Of a stretch of 64,000 nt of DNA, positions 11,556-24,173 are shown piece after piece. Numbering within the stretch: the stretch's first letter is position 1; each line of letters starts with the position of its first letter. The notes beneath the pieces were generated by a model that worked only from the letters and a program-made list of their open reading frames with translations, ran no database searches and was not told the DNA's origin. Source of the stretch: Aurifilum marmelostoma (taxonomy: Eukaryota; Ascomycota; Sordariomycetes; Diaporthales; Cryphonectriaceae); the NCBI GenBank assembly GCA_027559495.1, contig JAMXSV010000017.1, positions 62,001 to 126,000 on the forward strand, read 5' to 3'. The position numbers were made by a program, and so were the translations under genes.

Positions 11556-13089
11556 GAGGGAAGTAAAAAGATGGGCTTGCTCTCCAGCAGTTCTGGGCTG
11601 TATGTGAAAACAAGCATCGTATCACAGAAAGGACATCAAAGTAAGGTTTGAGCAGGAGGAGCACAGACGAATCTGCACCAAGTTACTATCACTACACAAG
11701 CACAGTGGTCGTGGAAAGGACACGGCAAGATTAAAACAAATTATGTCATCTTTGAAATTACCTTCTTGTGTAAGAAAAATAAACAATAAAATAAAATCAG
11801 GTCAAGACATCTGCCCAGTATCCTACTATATGTACGATACTGTTGATTTGGACCTGGGTAAGGGTAATCACGTGAATGCAACCTAATGTAATGTCGTGAC
11901 TTTACTTTTTGTGTCGGGCCATGACGTATGCAGCATGAGTACCTAGGTATAACACAAGGTCACGAGGCAGAAAGACTTCCACTTCATCAATATCCGAAGT
12001 TTATTACCTGCAGGTATCGATAATATGGACGACGACCGAAACATAGCCGGGCTGTTTGCCGAAGAGCCCACAGACCCCTAGCCATACGCTAATTCAAGCG
12101 GTGCCAGTGCTGTGCGTGAGCCGATGTGTCCTTCTCGCGAATAGAGAGAGCTGCGAGATAATCGCGAGACTGTGGTCTTGCTGTGCTGGCCTGAATCCAA
12201 CTTGCCGTGCCCAAGTGCCGCGCGGTAATAATAGCGCCTCCTCAGAGGCAAACAGGGACAGCGTGTGTGCGTGAGGAGAAGGTTGTTTAGGCTCCTGGGC
12301 GTCTTAGCTCAAGTAGGAACTCCAAGAACTAGCATCACAGCCCCACGGCACAGCACATAGCGGGCAACCATCGGCTGCGTCCCAACGGCGGAGGTCTGGG
12401 GGATGGGGCGGGGGTCCACATCCGATGGATGATGGATGTTCACAACAGGTTGACATTCACTGGCTGGATTTTCTCCGCCATTCCCACCCTGACCTATCAA
12501 CAGCGCGAAGGGCCGAGCCAGCGAGACAAGAGCCTAGTCATATAATCGACTAGTAAGGTGTGTGTGTAGGTGTGTGTGTGTGTGTGTGTGTGTTGTGTGA
12601 TTGACATACAATTATCAAGAGCCGACGACAACAACCGTGACCCCTCCCTATTTGCCTATGTAGTTAGTGATTGACAGGCAGGTGTTTTCACCATGGCGCT
12701 GACACATTAGCCTAACACAATTGGCTTGGTTTAGAGGCCAGGCGAGTCGTGGGGAGATGGTAACTGGGGCCCCAGGTCTTAAAAGAATATCAACTCAGGG
12801 GAGAGAGGGGAGGGGGGGGGGGGGTCGGGCCCGCCGCTAGAATTCACTCGCTACTTAGGCCATACGTAGTTGGGGGAGAAAAATTTAAAAACAGTCGACT
12901 GGCCCCTGGGTTTGTCTGGGGGATCGTGCGGATATACTTCAGCCTCTTGGGTCTTGACAGGAGCTCAGGGGACGACGGCGATTCCAGACAGAGATTTTAT
13001 AACCTGAGAAGACTCAGAAGAAGGAGGAGAAGGGGGGGGGGAAAAAAGAAAGAAGAAGAAAAAGTAGAAAAAGGAGGAACCGTGACACA
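11556..13089. other. Intergenic region
   Basis: This is the 3' flank of the MetE-like gene and the promoter of the P450 gene. It contains TCACGTGA at about 11869, a (TG)n tract at 12558-12598 and a G-run near 12811. I see no gene or RNA. Confidence 0.5.
12558..12598. repeat. (TG)n microsatellite
   Basis: An almost pure alternating TG tract broken by one AG step, in the gap upstream of the P450 gene. Confidence 0.85.
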
Positions 13090-14791
13090 ATGGCCTTGAT
13101 TCACCTAATCCTCTCGCCATGGGCACTGGTTGCGGTCCCCATCCTGCTGACCGTCTACTATTTATACCCATATCTGGTCACCAATGGCCATCTCCGCGAC
13201 ATACCGGCACCATTTCCCGCCCAGTTCACCAACCTGTGGCTGCTGTCTGTGTGCAGGAGCGGGAACCGTTATGAGGTGGTCGACCAGCTGCACAAGAAAC
13301 TGGGACCACTGGTGCGGATCCAGCCAGATCATGTCAGCGTGGCCGACGACCAGGCCATCCAGGTCATCTACGGCCACGGTAATGGTTTTCTAAAGAGGTA
13401 GGGCAACACCAGAGAGCGAGAGAGAGGACTCGGAAAATGCAGAGACACACGACTCCCTCTCATCCCTCTCACCCCCTCTCGCTGCGGCTCCTACCTTGAA
13501 ACCCAAAGTCTGACAGCAAAAACCCCTCCAGCGACTTTTACGACGCCTTCGTGTCCATCAAGCGAGGCCTCTTCAACACGCGCGACAGGGCAGAGCACTC
13601 GCGCAAGCGCAAGATTGTGTCGCACACCTTCTCGCTCAAGTCCATCTCCCAGTTCGAGCCCTACATCCACGGCAACCTCGAGCTGTTTGTGAGGCAGTGG
13701 GACGACCTCGTCGCCCGCAGCGCCGGCAGCAGCCCCCCACCCTCCTCGCCCGGGCGGCAGCAGCCCCCGCAGCACACCTCGACTGCCTCAAGTGGTTCAA
13801 CTACCTCGCCTTTGATGTCATTGGCGACCTGGCCTTTGGCGCCCCCTTTGGCATGCTCCGCTCCGGCGCCGACATCGCCGAGGTGCGCAGCTCGCCCGAC
13901 GCCGAGCCCATCTACGCGCCCGCCATCGAGATCCTCAACCGCCGGGGCGAGGTCAGCGCCACCCTGGGCTGCATGCCCCGGCTGAAGCCCTACGCCCGGT
14001 ACCTGCCGGACCCCTTCTTCAGCAACGGCCTCAACGCCGTGGAGAACCTCGCCGGCATCGCCATCGCCCGCGTCAAGGGCCGCCTCGACCACCCGCCCGA
14101 GGCCGAGAGGAAGGACCTCCTGGCCCGGCTCATGGAGGGCCGCGACGACAAGGGCGAGCCGCTGGGCCGCGAGGAGCTGACGGCCGAGGCCCTGACCCAG
14201 CTCATCGCGGGGAGCGACACCACCTCCAACTCGTCGTGCGCCCTGCTCTTCCACGTGGCCCGCACCCCGGGCTGTCTCGACAGGCTGCAGGCCGAGCTGG
14301 ACGCCGCCATCCCGCCCGGCGTGGACGTCCCCTCGTACGACATGGTGCGCGACCTCCCGTACCTGCAGAACGTCGTCAACGAGACCCTGCGGTTCCACTC
14401 GACGTCCGGGATCGGTCTCCCACGGCAGATCCCCCTGGACAGCCCACAGGGCGTGACGATCCTGGGTCACTATTTCCCGCCGGGCACGGTGCTGAGCGTC
14501 CCCTCGTACACGATGCACCACTCCAGGGCGATCTGGGGGCCAGACGCGGACGAGTTCAGGCCTGAGAGGTGGGACAGCGTCACGGCGCGGCAGAAGAATG
14601 CCTTTATTCCCTTCAGTCATGGGCCGAGGGCCTGTGTGGGGAGGAACGTGGCCGAGATGGAGATGAAGCTGATTGTTGCCACGTGGGCGAGGCGGTACCA
14701 TGTGTTTCTGAGACAGGATCACATGGACACGAGCGAGGGGTTCCTGAGGAAGCCGTTGGGGCTGGAGATCGGGGTGATGAGGAGAGCGTGA
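13090..14791 (+). CDS. Cytochrome P450, CYP53-type benzoate 4-monooxygenase (apparent frameshift)
   Basis: Exon 1 is 13090..13397 and exon 2 starts at 13532 (GTAGGG donor, CCAG acceptor), joining FLKS to DFYDAFVSIKRGLFNTRDRAEHSRKRK. The N-terminus is a membrane anchor (LILSPWALVAVPILLTVYYLYPYL) followed by DIPAPFPAQFTNLWLL, as in CYP53A. The second half carries the I-helix AGSDTTS, the ExxR motif ETLR, FRPERW and the heme loop FSHGPRACVGR. CYP53 enzymes para-hydroxylate benzoate in the endoplasmic reticulum with NADPH-P450 reductase and feed the beta-ketoadipate route. The reading frame changes between WDDLVARSAG and HLDCLKWFNYLAFD: one base appears to be missing in the low-complexity stretch 13705-13785, which contains a six-C run at 13733-13738. 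No intron with acceptable sites explains this. Allowing for it gives 522 residues, normal for the family. Confidence 0.88.
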
Positions 14792-16055
14792 TGACAGACA
14801 GGGAGGAACACTCACCACAGGACGAACAAAAGGCTGGACTGGGGCTTGTGTAAGCCATGGTTTATCCGGGTCCGTACTAGAATGCCGTCACTGCTCATGC
14901 TTTTGGTAGTCGAGAAAGTGGACGAGGAGAATATGAGAATGTCTCGCTGATTCATATAAGCACCCGCACCCGCACCCGTTCTCATCCCAAATGTCAGACA
15001 GTAGGCTTATTTTTATCAAATTTCCCGACAAGTCAAACACTCTCCATCTGAAGGAGATCGAACCACCACAGGGTAGTACCAAACATGGGCCGCAATCGTG
15101 GCTTGCTTAACGATAAATTGTATGGAGCCGTAATTTTGACGCAAGATATTTCCATATAGGGCCTCGCTAAAATGGCAGATGCATTTTAAAAAAGAAACAG
15201 AGCCATTTACTTTAACCTTCTCTCTCCTCCACCTAATGATTTCCATATCATTTCCATGTTATACTGCCAGTCAGATTAATCTTGTCATGACTGCCAACGG
15301 CCCCAAGATCCACCCCCTCGGCCTTGCGGCATAATGGTAATATTCGAGCACGGGGAGCCGGACTCTTCAGCTAGTCCAGCCACACAAAAGCAGCCCCAGC
15401 CCGTGCTTAGCCCAAGACCTAACCTGATGAAAGATTCCACATCTGCTGTTGAGAGATTACCTGCCAGAGGAGGCCTGGAATTCGACGCTATCCAAGGGGT
15501 CACTCGTGTCTTCCCTGGAAAATAATAAAAAAGCCTTTGACTGGAACAAAAGTCAGCGTAGCGTCGCACCATCACACGACCAAGCCAAAGGGGAGGACAC
15601 ACCCCCTCCCCCTGATTGTTTGAGATCAAAGCTCAGTTGCTTATGCAAAAGCAGTAAATGCCACCCTCCAACAGATCAAAGTCGCACTGGAGAAGCCGGG
15701 ACAGGCCCAAGCAGGCAGGGCATTATTACATGACATGTGCTCTCACTGCGCTGGACGACGGACTTTTGACGTTATAGCCGCTGGTGGCTTCTATTTATTG
15801 GCTCTTCTTATCTCTTGACCTATCCTTGTTTTTTTCTTTTTCTTGTCTTGCTTTGCATTCTTGGCCGCTGCAGACATACATGATATACTTTAGCCCATCA
15901 TTATCGTCATCGTCAGCAACCGGGACAAACATTCGAAACTTTAAAAAACAACACCAACACCAACACGACGAGCTCACACGACCTTCCGGCATGTCCTCAT
16001 CACGGCTCGCAGCACGCTTGAATCCTTTATCATTATTGTCACAGATGATCCCCAG
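14792..16055. other. Intergenic region
   Basis: 3' flank of the P450 and promoter of the next gene. Pyrimidine-rich tracts occur at 15825-15850, and ACACCAACACCAACACGACG-like repeats lie just before the next start. Nothing gene-like is visible. Confidence 0.5.
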
Positions 16056-16322
16056 ATGAGAAACCCCCGGCTGCCCACGACAATGCTCTTTAGAAATAAT
16101 CACAATGGCAAACCCCGCCCCTCCGTCACGGAGGCCAAGAGCAGCACTACGGATGCCCCGGGTTCTGACACCGCCTCCACCGAGCACTCCATCGCCTCCA
16201 GCAGCGCGACGTCCAGCTCCTCGCGCCTGAGACGTGTGTCGGTCGCCACACTCCGCCAGCTGTCCATCGCTCACTCGAGGCTGTCCACCTCCAGGTCCAA
16301 CTCTAGCCTGGCGAGTCGGGGT

Positions 16323-16379
<57 letters not shown>

Positions 16380-18558
16380 GCAGGAGCGGCTAAGGGGGTG
16401 GTGAACTCGAGCAGAAGGACAAGACCATGGGGTGCCAAGAGGCGTCCCGATGGCCCGCTAGGCGACAACACCGCCAGAAATGACGACAGCAACAGCAATG
16501 CCCCGGGCAGGCTGCCAGCTTTTGAGGTTTCGCAGAGGGCGTACCTCGCCTCTCTGGCATCTCTATTTTCCCGTGGTCGGGGTAACGAGCCAGGCAGCCG
16601 TCTCAGTCATGATAGTCTCCGCTCGCCAGTCTCGGCCAACAACGACAACACAGCCATCGCGGACTTGAGCACCGGATCACCAGCACCGCCAGGCCAGGAG
16701 GAAGACGAGGTATCGCATGACTATGGACTCGACTCACCTGCAATCTGTCGATTTCCGACGACCAAAACGCGAGCAGGCCTCTATGTCGGCCGGCCCAGCC
16801 TCGTCCAGCCGTCTCGCACGGCCTTGTTGAAATTTGAGACGGAGACTTTACCTTCACTTGAGCATGATCTGCACGAGACGAGCAGGCATCTCGGCCAGCA
16901 GGGAATACGTCTTACGTATGAGCTTCGAATGTCGGGGTATGCCGCAGATAATACTGTCACCCTCTTCCCGACAGTCTGGATCCTGTACATGAAACCACAC
17001 CACACGACGTCCTCAGAAAGTGAAAACTCTATCAAAGCTCTCCAGAAGGCCGTCTCGAGACTTTCTTATCTCCACAGGAGCCCCGAGATACACGAAGGCG
17101 GCGGGAATTACTGCCACCCAAGCAGCAACCACCAGGGCCATGTCGACGTGAGAGTGGACCACAGAGAGAGCATCAAGCTGCCCCACGGCGCCGACCTCTC
17201 GGTCCATGTCGAGACCAGCCAGGGAAAATCTTCTGTCTGCGGCTCGCTCTGCTGCATAACGGTTGAAAGGGGATCCCAGGAGAAGAAGAAGCAGAAAACG
17301 CAAAGCCTCTCTCGCGTGGGAGGGCTGCTGAAGATCAACGGGAAATACGTCCTCGGCGTGACCACAGCGCATGCAATGCTCGACGGCAGCGGCGTTTTTG
17401 GGGACACTCCTATCGACGAGACAGCGGAGTCCAAACCGACACTGGATCTAGCCGCTGTCCATACGGATAGGATCCTCAAGAAGGAGGCGAGCAGGGTCTC
17501 GAGATGGCACAACGTCACGCGCGACGCGGCAGTCGACTTCCTCGGCATCTCCATGAACTCCCGCGGCGAGATGGCCATCAACCAGACGAGACCGGACAAC
17601 GCGACGGATTTCGCGCTCCTGCGGCTCGGGAAGCTGCCCAGCCGTATTCGGAACCAGTACGTTCTCCCGGGTACGCAAGAGATTGTCAACATTACCTCGA
17701 CAGCACCTGCGAGGAGCTCGTCAGAGCCAGATTCCTCCCCCCTCCTCCTCCTCGGACCAAGGGCCGGTACACGTCTTATGCGGCGGAGATGTCGTCGTCG
17801 AGGGTGAGCTGGTATGGGGAACTGCGTGTTTTGTCGTCAGGGGACGACACTTTCGTGTGCGCAGGATACAGCTCAGCGCTCCTCTTTCTGGTAAGTTGAT
17901 CTTGTGATCTTGCGGCCCAGAGACGATGTTCAGTCGTTGTAAGTCTAGCTCAAGGAAGACTAACGGCGAATTTTTGTTTTTGAAATGCCCAGATGCTGCT
18001 GGTGTGGCTGGAGCCTGGGTGGTCCGCGGCGAGGTTCTACACGGCATCTTACTTGCTGCGTACGAAAACGAGCCGTACGCGGTAATGATGCCAGTCGATA
18101 GGGTGTTTGAGAGCATCCTGGGGTCGGCCTTCTCCATACGCTCTGTTGAGCTCTGGGACGGAGAGACCCCGGATATACACGATGCTCGCGATGCAGCAGC
18201 GGGTGGTGGAGGCAGCAAGACAACGACGACGACGACGACAACACCACGATCTCGAGATGGACACCGCGAAGACGGCACTGAGGTAGCAGTCGAGGACGGC
18301 GCCCAGACGAACGGGGTAGCAGTGCATCGAGAGGCCACAGCGGATGATGATGATACTGGCGAGTCCCTGTCATCGTCATCCACAAGGCCAAAGCGCCTGT
18401 CCAAGGCTCACTCACCTTCTCTCAGCAAGATCTCTGAGGTGACTATGAGCGGTGCAGTGCCTTTCACGGACTCGGCGACGTCTCTGACCGATATGGGAGA
18501 TTCTCGTCAAGACGGTCATCGTGACTCTGGGTCCGATTCAGTGTATGTGACTCCCTGA
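16056..18558 (+). CDS. Polyglutamine protein with trypsin-like (PA-fold) pseudoprotease domain
   Basis: Two exons, 16056..17890 and 17993..18558 (GTAAGT donor, TAACGG branch site, CCCAG acceptor), give about 799 residues if one extra base is removed. Residues 1-220 are Ser-rich and disordered with a 17-residue glutamine run. The domain from about residue 390 has GGLLKINGKYVLGVTTAHAM, the usual GxTxxH strand with the catalytic His, then ATDFALLRLG with an Asp. After the intron come GVAGAWVVRGEVLHG and YAVMMPVDRVFESIL. In related fungal proteins the last block reads G-x-S-G-x-W-V with the Ser nucleophile; here it is Ala, so cleavage is unlikely. Frames change at the six-C run 17737-17742, where one C seems to be extra. 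Role unknown. The C-terminal 130 residues are acidic and Thr/Ser-rich. Confidence 0.65.
16326..16376 (+). repeat. (CAG)17 trinucleotide repeat encoding Gln17
   Basis: Seventeen uninterrupted CAG codons lie in the N-terminal disordered part of the pseudoprotease gene, flanked by GAG codons on both sides. Confidence 0.97.
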
Positions 18559-19683
18559 GAAACGACGACCTCTATGCGACGATCGAATCAATGGTGGACC
18601 TCATCATATCAAGATATGACGCAGGCCAACAGGAAGAAACGAAGAAAGCGAAAAGAAGAAACGAGTAGAACAGGGAGGGGAAGAGTAGGTTGAAGGGGGC
18701 AGCTTGTACCTTCTACTTGACGAAAATTCTCTCCTGGCAGATGACGATGCAGCTGCAAGCATGCATGCATGAATCTCGGGGGCTGAGAGGGGCCCATTGG
18801 GCATACCATTCCACCACTGTACGGCCTGATAGACTGGAGATCAACCTTTATACCCACAAGGCCACGTCCAGGAAACCTTATGGCCCCGGAATAACCAGCA
18901 TATCACAGTCCCGACATGCCTTCTAGGTGGCTTGCATAGGGTTGCAGTCCTGCACATGTACATGCAGTCTTTGCGTAAATCTCTCAGATTACAACTTCCC
19001 ACCGCCTATGAGAAGGGCGGGCTCCATTATTTCGGACGAGGATGATCGAGGAGATAGAACAGAACAAGAAAGTGATTATAAAATAGATACCGCTCTGTCC
19101 TGCAGATTACCACGAGTACATGAATTAAAAATCATAGCTGCTTCTTCGGCTTCTTCTTTCTAAGTACTCAGAAAATTATTCAAAAAGTGCTGATGATCAC
19201 TCGAGGGCCCAGCTGAGAAGCATCACAAGGACAAGACGAGATACCGACGGCAGATGTCGTGCTTACCGTCTCTTTGCTCCGCCCGCGCTGCATAGTGGGT
19301 TTTAGGGGCACAAATGTGATGGGACATAGGCTCGAGTGAAAGGAAAGGCGGGCGCGTTAGGCGGCCTGTCAGGCTTCCGTGGTTCCGATGCGGGGCGCAG
19401 TGGGTGGGATTGTGATTCCTTGTGGCGGCTGGAGGGGGAGGCGAGACAGGCTGCACTGTGACTGCAACACTAACTGTAAAGGAGGAGGGGTCTGCTGACT
19501 CCTCTTGTTGACCCCCTTCTTCTTCTTCCCTTGCATCCATCCCATCTAAATTTACATGCACGAGATGCCATCTTGATCCCTGCATTTGTGAATTTTTCTT
19601 TCTTTTCCTCTTTTCTTTTCCTTTCTTCATCATTCTCCTTGTGTTTCCTGCCTCTCCTTTGTGAGAGCCATGTGCCGGACAGC
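18559..19683. other. Intergenic region
   Basis: Between the pseudoprotease stop and the MFS start. A pyrimidine-rich stretch at 19590-19640 leads into the MFS start codon, as is common for fungal leaders. No gene is seen. Confidence 0.5.
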
Positions 19684-21552
19684 ATGGACAGGACAGGAGA
19701 CTCAATAGTGGACGACGGTGTTATCCAATGCCGACCTGCAGCGGAGCACGTCATTGTCCGCAGCGGCGATATCGAGGGCAGCGGCGGTGGTGGATCCGAC
19801 ATGGAGCATCAACAGTATCAACCACTCTGGGTCAGGCTGGCCTGCATTCTCCTCGACTTTTTGACACAGACGTACGACCAGATCAGGATCGTTCCCGAGA
19901 TTGTCCTGTTCGAGAGATGGGTCTGTAGTTCCTACGCCCCCGCGTACGGCGGCGAGCAGATCTTTGGCGGCGGCCTGGGTGAAGGCGTGTGCAAATCGCC
20001 CGACGTGCAGTACCAGCTGGCCCGGCTGAGGAGTTGGAAGGCATTTTTCGATGGCGTTGCTAGTAAGTGCGGATTTAGCGATGATGGGATGGGATATTGT
20101 ATGGGCCTGCTGCTAAGATGTATCCCAAAGTTCTTCTCACGGCTGTACCGATGGGTCTCCTTGCCGACAGGATAGGCCGCAAGAAAGTCATCGTGACGAG
20201 TATTTTAGGACCGATCATGTCGCTGTGCTGGATCGTGACCATCTGTGAGTTTTATTTTATTGATACTCATGAAATCAAGTCAATAACCAGACAACACGAC
20301 GACCTTGGTTATTAACATCTACCCTAGGCATGGGCGGGTACGGCAACGGCGACATGCGACTGATCTGGGCCTCATCCATCTTCCTCCTCATGGGCAACTT
20401 GTCGTCAGCAAATGCCACCATCTACGCCATGGCAGCAGACTCGTGTCCGCCCTCTCAGCGGAGTCGTTATTTCTATTACCTCTACTCCACCTTCTTGGTC
20501 TGCGAGCTCTTCGCGCCGGCTCTCGCGTCCGTGACCATCGAGAAGCACCTGATCGTCCCCTTTGGCGTCGGTTTTGCCTGCCTTGCTCTCTGTTTCCCAA
20601 TCCTGGGCATCATGCCAGAGACACACGGCATCGCCAGGAGAGATCTGAGCGGGGTGCGGCGTCGTCCGAACAAGGACCAGGATGAGACGAGCCCCCTCCT
20701 CACTTCTTCCTCTTCTTCCTCGTCGGTCCATCGTCCAGCGACGCCAACATCTGCATCAGTCCAGTCCGGAAAGACAGGTCTCCTGGCTATCCTGCGCCAG
20801 AGAAACATCCTCCTCTCCCTCTTTGTCCTCTTCATCGGCGCCCTCAGGCAGGGCACCGTCTCCGTGCTCCTGCAATACGCAGCCGTGCGCTTCGGCTGGC
20901 CCACTTCTCAGACCGCCATGCTCGTCTCGGCCATCGCCGCGAGCAACATTGTGCTGTTCCTGGTCGTCCTCCCGCAGACTGTCGCCTTCCTCACCTCGAA
21001 GTGGCACATTGTGCCCCAGATCATCGACTATAATGTGGTGTCTGCCAGTTTGGCTGTCTTGACGGTCGGGGCTGTGCTGATGGGGCTCGCGTCCTCCATG
21101 ACAGGACTATTCCTTTGTAAGAATCAAACCAAAATACCTGCATACCGAGAAGCAAAGCTGACCCGTGCATTTTAAAAAAATCCAATAGCCGTGCTGTTCT
21201 TCGCCACCGGGTACGGGACAAGAGTCGCCGTCCTCTCGCTACTCACCGCGTGGACCGACGAGGACACCCGTGCGAGCACGTTTGGCTTTGCGCAGATTGT
21301 GGAGGGCATCGGCAGGATGTGCGGTGACCCGATCCTGCTCAGGATCTTTGCGGCGTCTATGGGCGTGGGTGGGGTTCTGAGGGGTCTTCCGTTTTTTGTC
21401 GCCGCGGTATGTTGTGTGCCATTTCATTTCATTCACTCAGACTCGAATCAGGATGATTGACTGACCTTTTTTGGTTTATATAGGCTGGATTCGGCACGGC
21501 TGCTATCGCGTGGCGTTTTGTGAACCTGAGGAGGAAGGCCAGGGCAGAGTAG
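19684..21552 (+). CDS. Major facilitator superfamily transporter
   Basis: Five exons, 19684..20062, 20131..20244, 20328..21116, 21189..21406 and 21484..21552, encode 522 residues. Introns are 68-83 bp with GTAAGT, GTGAGT, GTAAGA and GTATGT donors. The N-terminal 50 residues are polar and Gly-rich. The first membrane helix starts near WVRLACILLDFL, and a long loop with a CKSPDVQ motif follows. The MFS signature between helices 2 and 3 is intact (GLLADRIGRKKVI). A central cytosolic loop of about 60 residues is Ser/Thr-rich with a run of Ser. The last helices include VLFFATGYGTRVAVLSLLTAW. The loop before helix 2 and the overall layout resemble uncharacterised fungal MFS_1 proteins rather than sugar or drug families with known substrates, so I give no substrate. 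Confidence 0.85.
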
Positions 21553-22387
21553 CAGTCAGTGGTCGGTTCCGGGCGGAGATGGAGAGCGAGCAGACAGCAC
21601 GGCTCTCACAACATGGTGCGATCATGAAATATAGCGAGTGCTTTTCGGGGAGCCGGGCATATGGTTACAAAGGAGTAAACTTACATGGATGTTTTGGGGG
21701 CGTCTCTTTGGGAAGCGGCATGCATACCATACACTGTATTGAGGCTGGGTTTTTCTTTTGGGGCGCATTTTATGGTATGATGGAACATGACACTGCGTAT
21801 GCAGTATATTACAGGCTGTTGATTTGTGGTTTGCGTAGCCACGGCTGGTCAGCCCAGAGCAGCGGAAGAGATGTTGATTCTTATATAGCATAGCAGATGC
21901 AAGGTTCAACACGGTTCTAGAATTGAAGTTCCGAGGTTGGAATGGATGCTTTGACCACAAAACTCATCTTTCTTTACATGTCTTCTCCCATATGAACTAT
22001 TTATTTTTGTGTTCTATAGATCGACGCAAACATAGGCTCAGAGGAGAAGAGAAGGGGGCTTGATTCAGCACCAATAAGTAGCACCCCCTCCCACCCAGGC
22101 CACTGCACTACGGGCCCTGCTCCGCTACTGTACCGTATGCAGCCAGTACTTACAAGGGCCCCGATAAGCAACAAGGCCACCGGCAGAAGACAACAAGCCG
22201 CACCCTATACTCTGCCGATCTCTCACACAACCGCGGGACAGACACCTGCATACACACAGCCGGACCGGAACGCATGCATGCACCACCACACTCCACAGCA
22301 GTGAGAACGTTACTTCCGATGGTCATGTATGATAAGAAGAAGAGAGGGGGGATTTTCTCAACGTAAAAAGAAGAATGAGAGCCCGAC
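21553..22387. other. Intergenic region
   Basis: 3' flank of the MFS gene and promoter of the permease gene. No gene is seen. GTAC motifs occur at about 22128 and 22146. Confidence 0.5.
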
Positions 22388-24173
22388 ATGTCTAGTACAA
22401 CACCATGGCAGCGCCTAAGAGGACTAATTAGGACCTCGTCCGCGTCGATGAGACCAGCCTCATCCACTCATAGTTCTCCTTACCCTGACTACAGATACGA
22501 CAGGCTGCCAACAGACACCATGGGCGGCCAGGAAGATCCAGACGTCGTCGTGAGCGAGACACCGGGCCGCCATGTCGTCGACGATGCCATGGCGAAGCGT
22601 GTCCTGCGCAAGATCGATATGAGGCTCGTACCGCTGCTTTTCATCACGTACGGGCTCAACTTTATGGACAAGACGATCCTGTCCAGCGCATCTGTTTTTG
22701 GGCTGCAAGAAGACACGGTTCGTGGACACAAAGACGCCCCCCCCGCCCCCACCACCAACCTATATTGCTATACTCCCTTCTTTTCATCAATACCTAGCCA
22801 CTTTAACCTCCCTCCGCTGACACAACACACTGCCACAACAGAACCTACAGGGCCAGGACTACAGCTGGGTCTCGTCCATCTTCTACTTTGGCTACCTAGC
22901 CTGGACCTACCCGACCAACATCCTCATCGCCCGCCTCCCCACAGGCCGCTACTTGACAGCCAACGCCCTGGCCTGGGGCGCCGTCGTGGCCCTCACGGCA
23001 GCCTGCACCAACTACGCCGGCCTCCTCGCGGTGCGCTTCCTCCTGGGCGCCGCCGAGGCCACCATCACCCCGGCCTTCATGTTCATCACCACCAGCTGGT
23101 ACACGCGCGACGAGATCCCCGCGCGCACGGGCATCTGGTTCTCCGGCAACAGCATAGGCGGCATGCTGGCCTCGCTGTTCGCCTTCGGCGTCGGCCACAT
23201 CAGCGACCGCGACGGCGTCGGGCCCTGGCGCTGGATGTACATCATCCTCGGCCTCGCCACCTTCCTCTGGGGCCTCGTGCTGTGGCTCGCCCTCCCGGAC
23301 GGCGTGTCCACCGCCCGCTTCCTCACCCCCGAGGAGCGCCGGTACGCCTCGGACCGCGTCGTCGTCGCGGGCACCGGCCGCACCGAGTCCGCCGCCTGGA
23401 GCTGGGCCCAGGCCCGCGAGTGCCTGGCCGACCCCAAGACCTGGTTCCTCGCCGGGCTCGAGATCACCACCCAGGTCCCCAACGGCGGCACCCAGAACTT
23501 TGCCAACCTCGTCATCGAGTCCTTTGGCTTCACCAGCCTGCAGAGCACCCTCGTCAACATCCCCTACTCCCTGCTGGCCGGCGGCTGCATCTTCTTCACG
23601 GGCTGGCTGGCCGGCCGCTTCCGCCGCGCCCACTGCCTCCTCATCGCCGCCGTCGTGCTCCCCTGCGTGGCCGGCGCGGCCCTCATCTACGCCCGTGCGC
23701 ACGTCAGCCTGGGCGTCCAGCTGTTTGGCTACTTTATGCTCTGCACCGGTTCCTCCGCCATGCCCCTCGCCCTGTCCCTCGTGCAGGCCAACTACCGCGG
23801 CGTCACCAAGAAGCTGACTGTTACTTCGTTGCTGTTCCTTGCCTACTGCGCGGGAAATATCGCCGGCCCCCAGTTCTTCCGGTCCAGCGAGGCACCCGTC
23901 TACCAGACCGCCTTTCGCGCCATAATGGTCTGCTACTCGCTGGCTGTGGCGCTGGCGATCGGGCTGCGCGTGTACCTGGTGAGGCTGAATGCAAAGAGGG
24001 CGAGGGAGGAAGGGTTTGAAGGGAGCGCGGGTGCATCGGGTGCTGTGGGCGGAGGCAAGGTGGTGGATATTGCCCAGGGCGGGCCGGATGCTGTCTCTCG
24101 GGTAGAGTTGAGGGACGAGGATTACGAGGATGTGACGGACTGGCAAATTTCTGGGTTTAGGTATCGCTTCTAA
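22388..24173 (+). CDS. Dal5-like MFS permease (anion:cation symporter family)
   Basis: Two exons, 22388..22717 and 22842..24173, encode 553 residues. The intron uses an unusual GTTCGT donor and an AACAG acceptor; phase 0 joining gives GLQEDT/NLQGQDYSWVSSIFYFGYL, the normal family sequence, so the splice is secure. Family features include DDAMAKRVLRKIDMRLVPLLFITYGLNFMDKTILS, FYFGYLAWTYPTNILIARLP, GAAEATITPAFMFITTSWYTRDE and NFANLVIESFGFTSLQSTL (each seen as part of a longer conserved block). Dal5-type carriers move organic anions such as allantoate, nicotinate or related vitamins together with protons at the plasma membrane. The precise substrate cannot be told from sequence. The C-terminal tail is cytosolic, with acidic residues close to the end. 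Confidence 0.88.

Noticed and set aside
13682..13720. Intron starting at GTGAGG after LELF to explain the P450 frame change
   Set aside because: It would be only about 32 bp and would remove the conserved VRQWDDL block.
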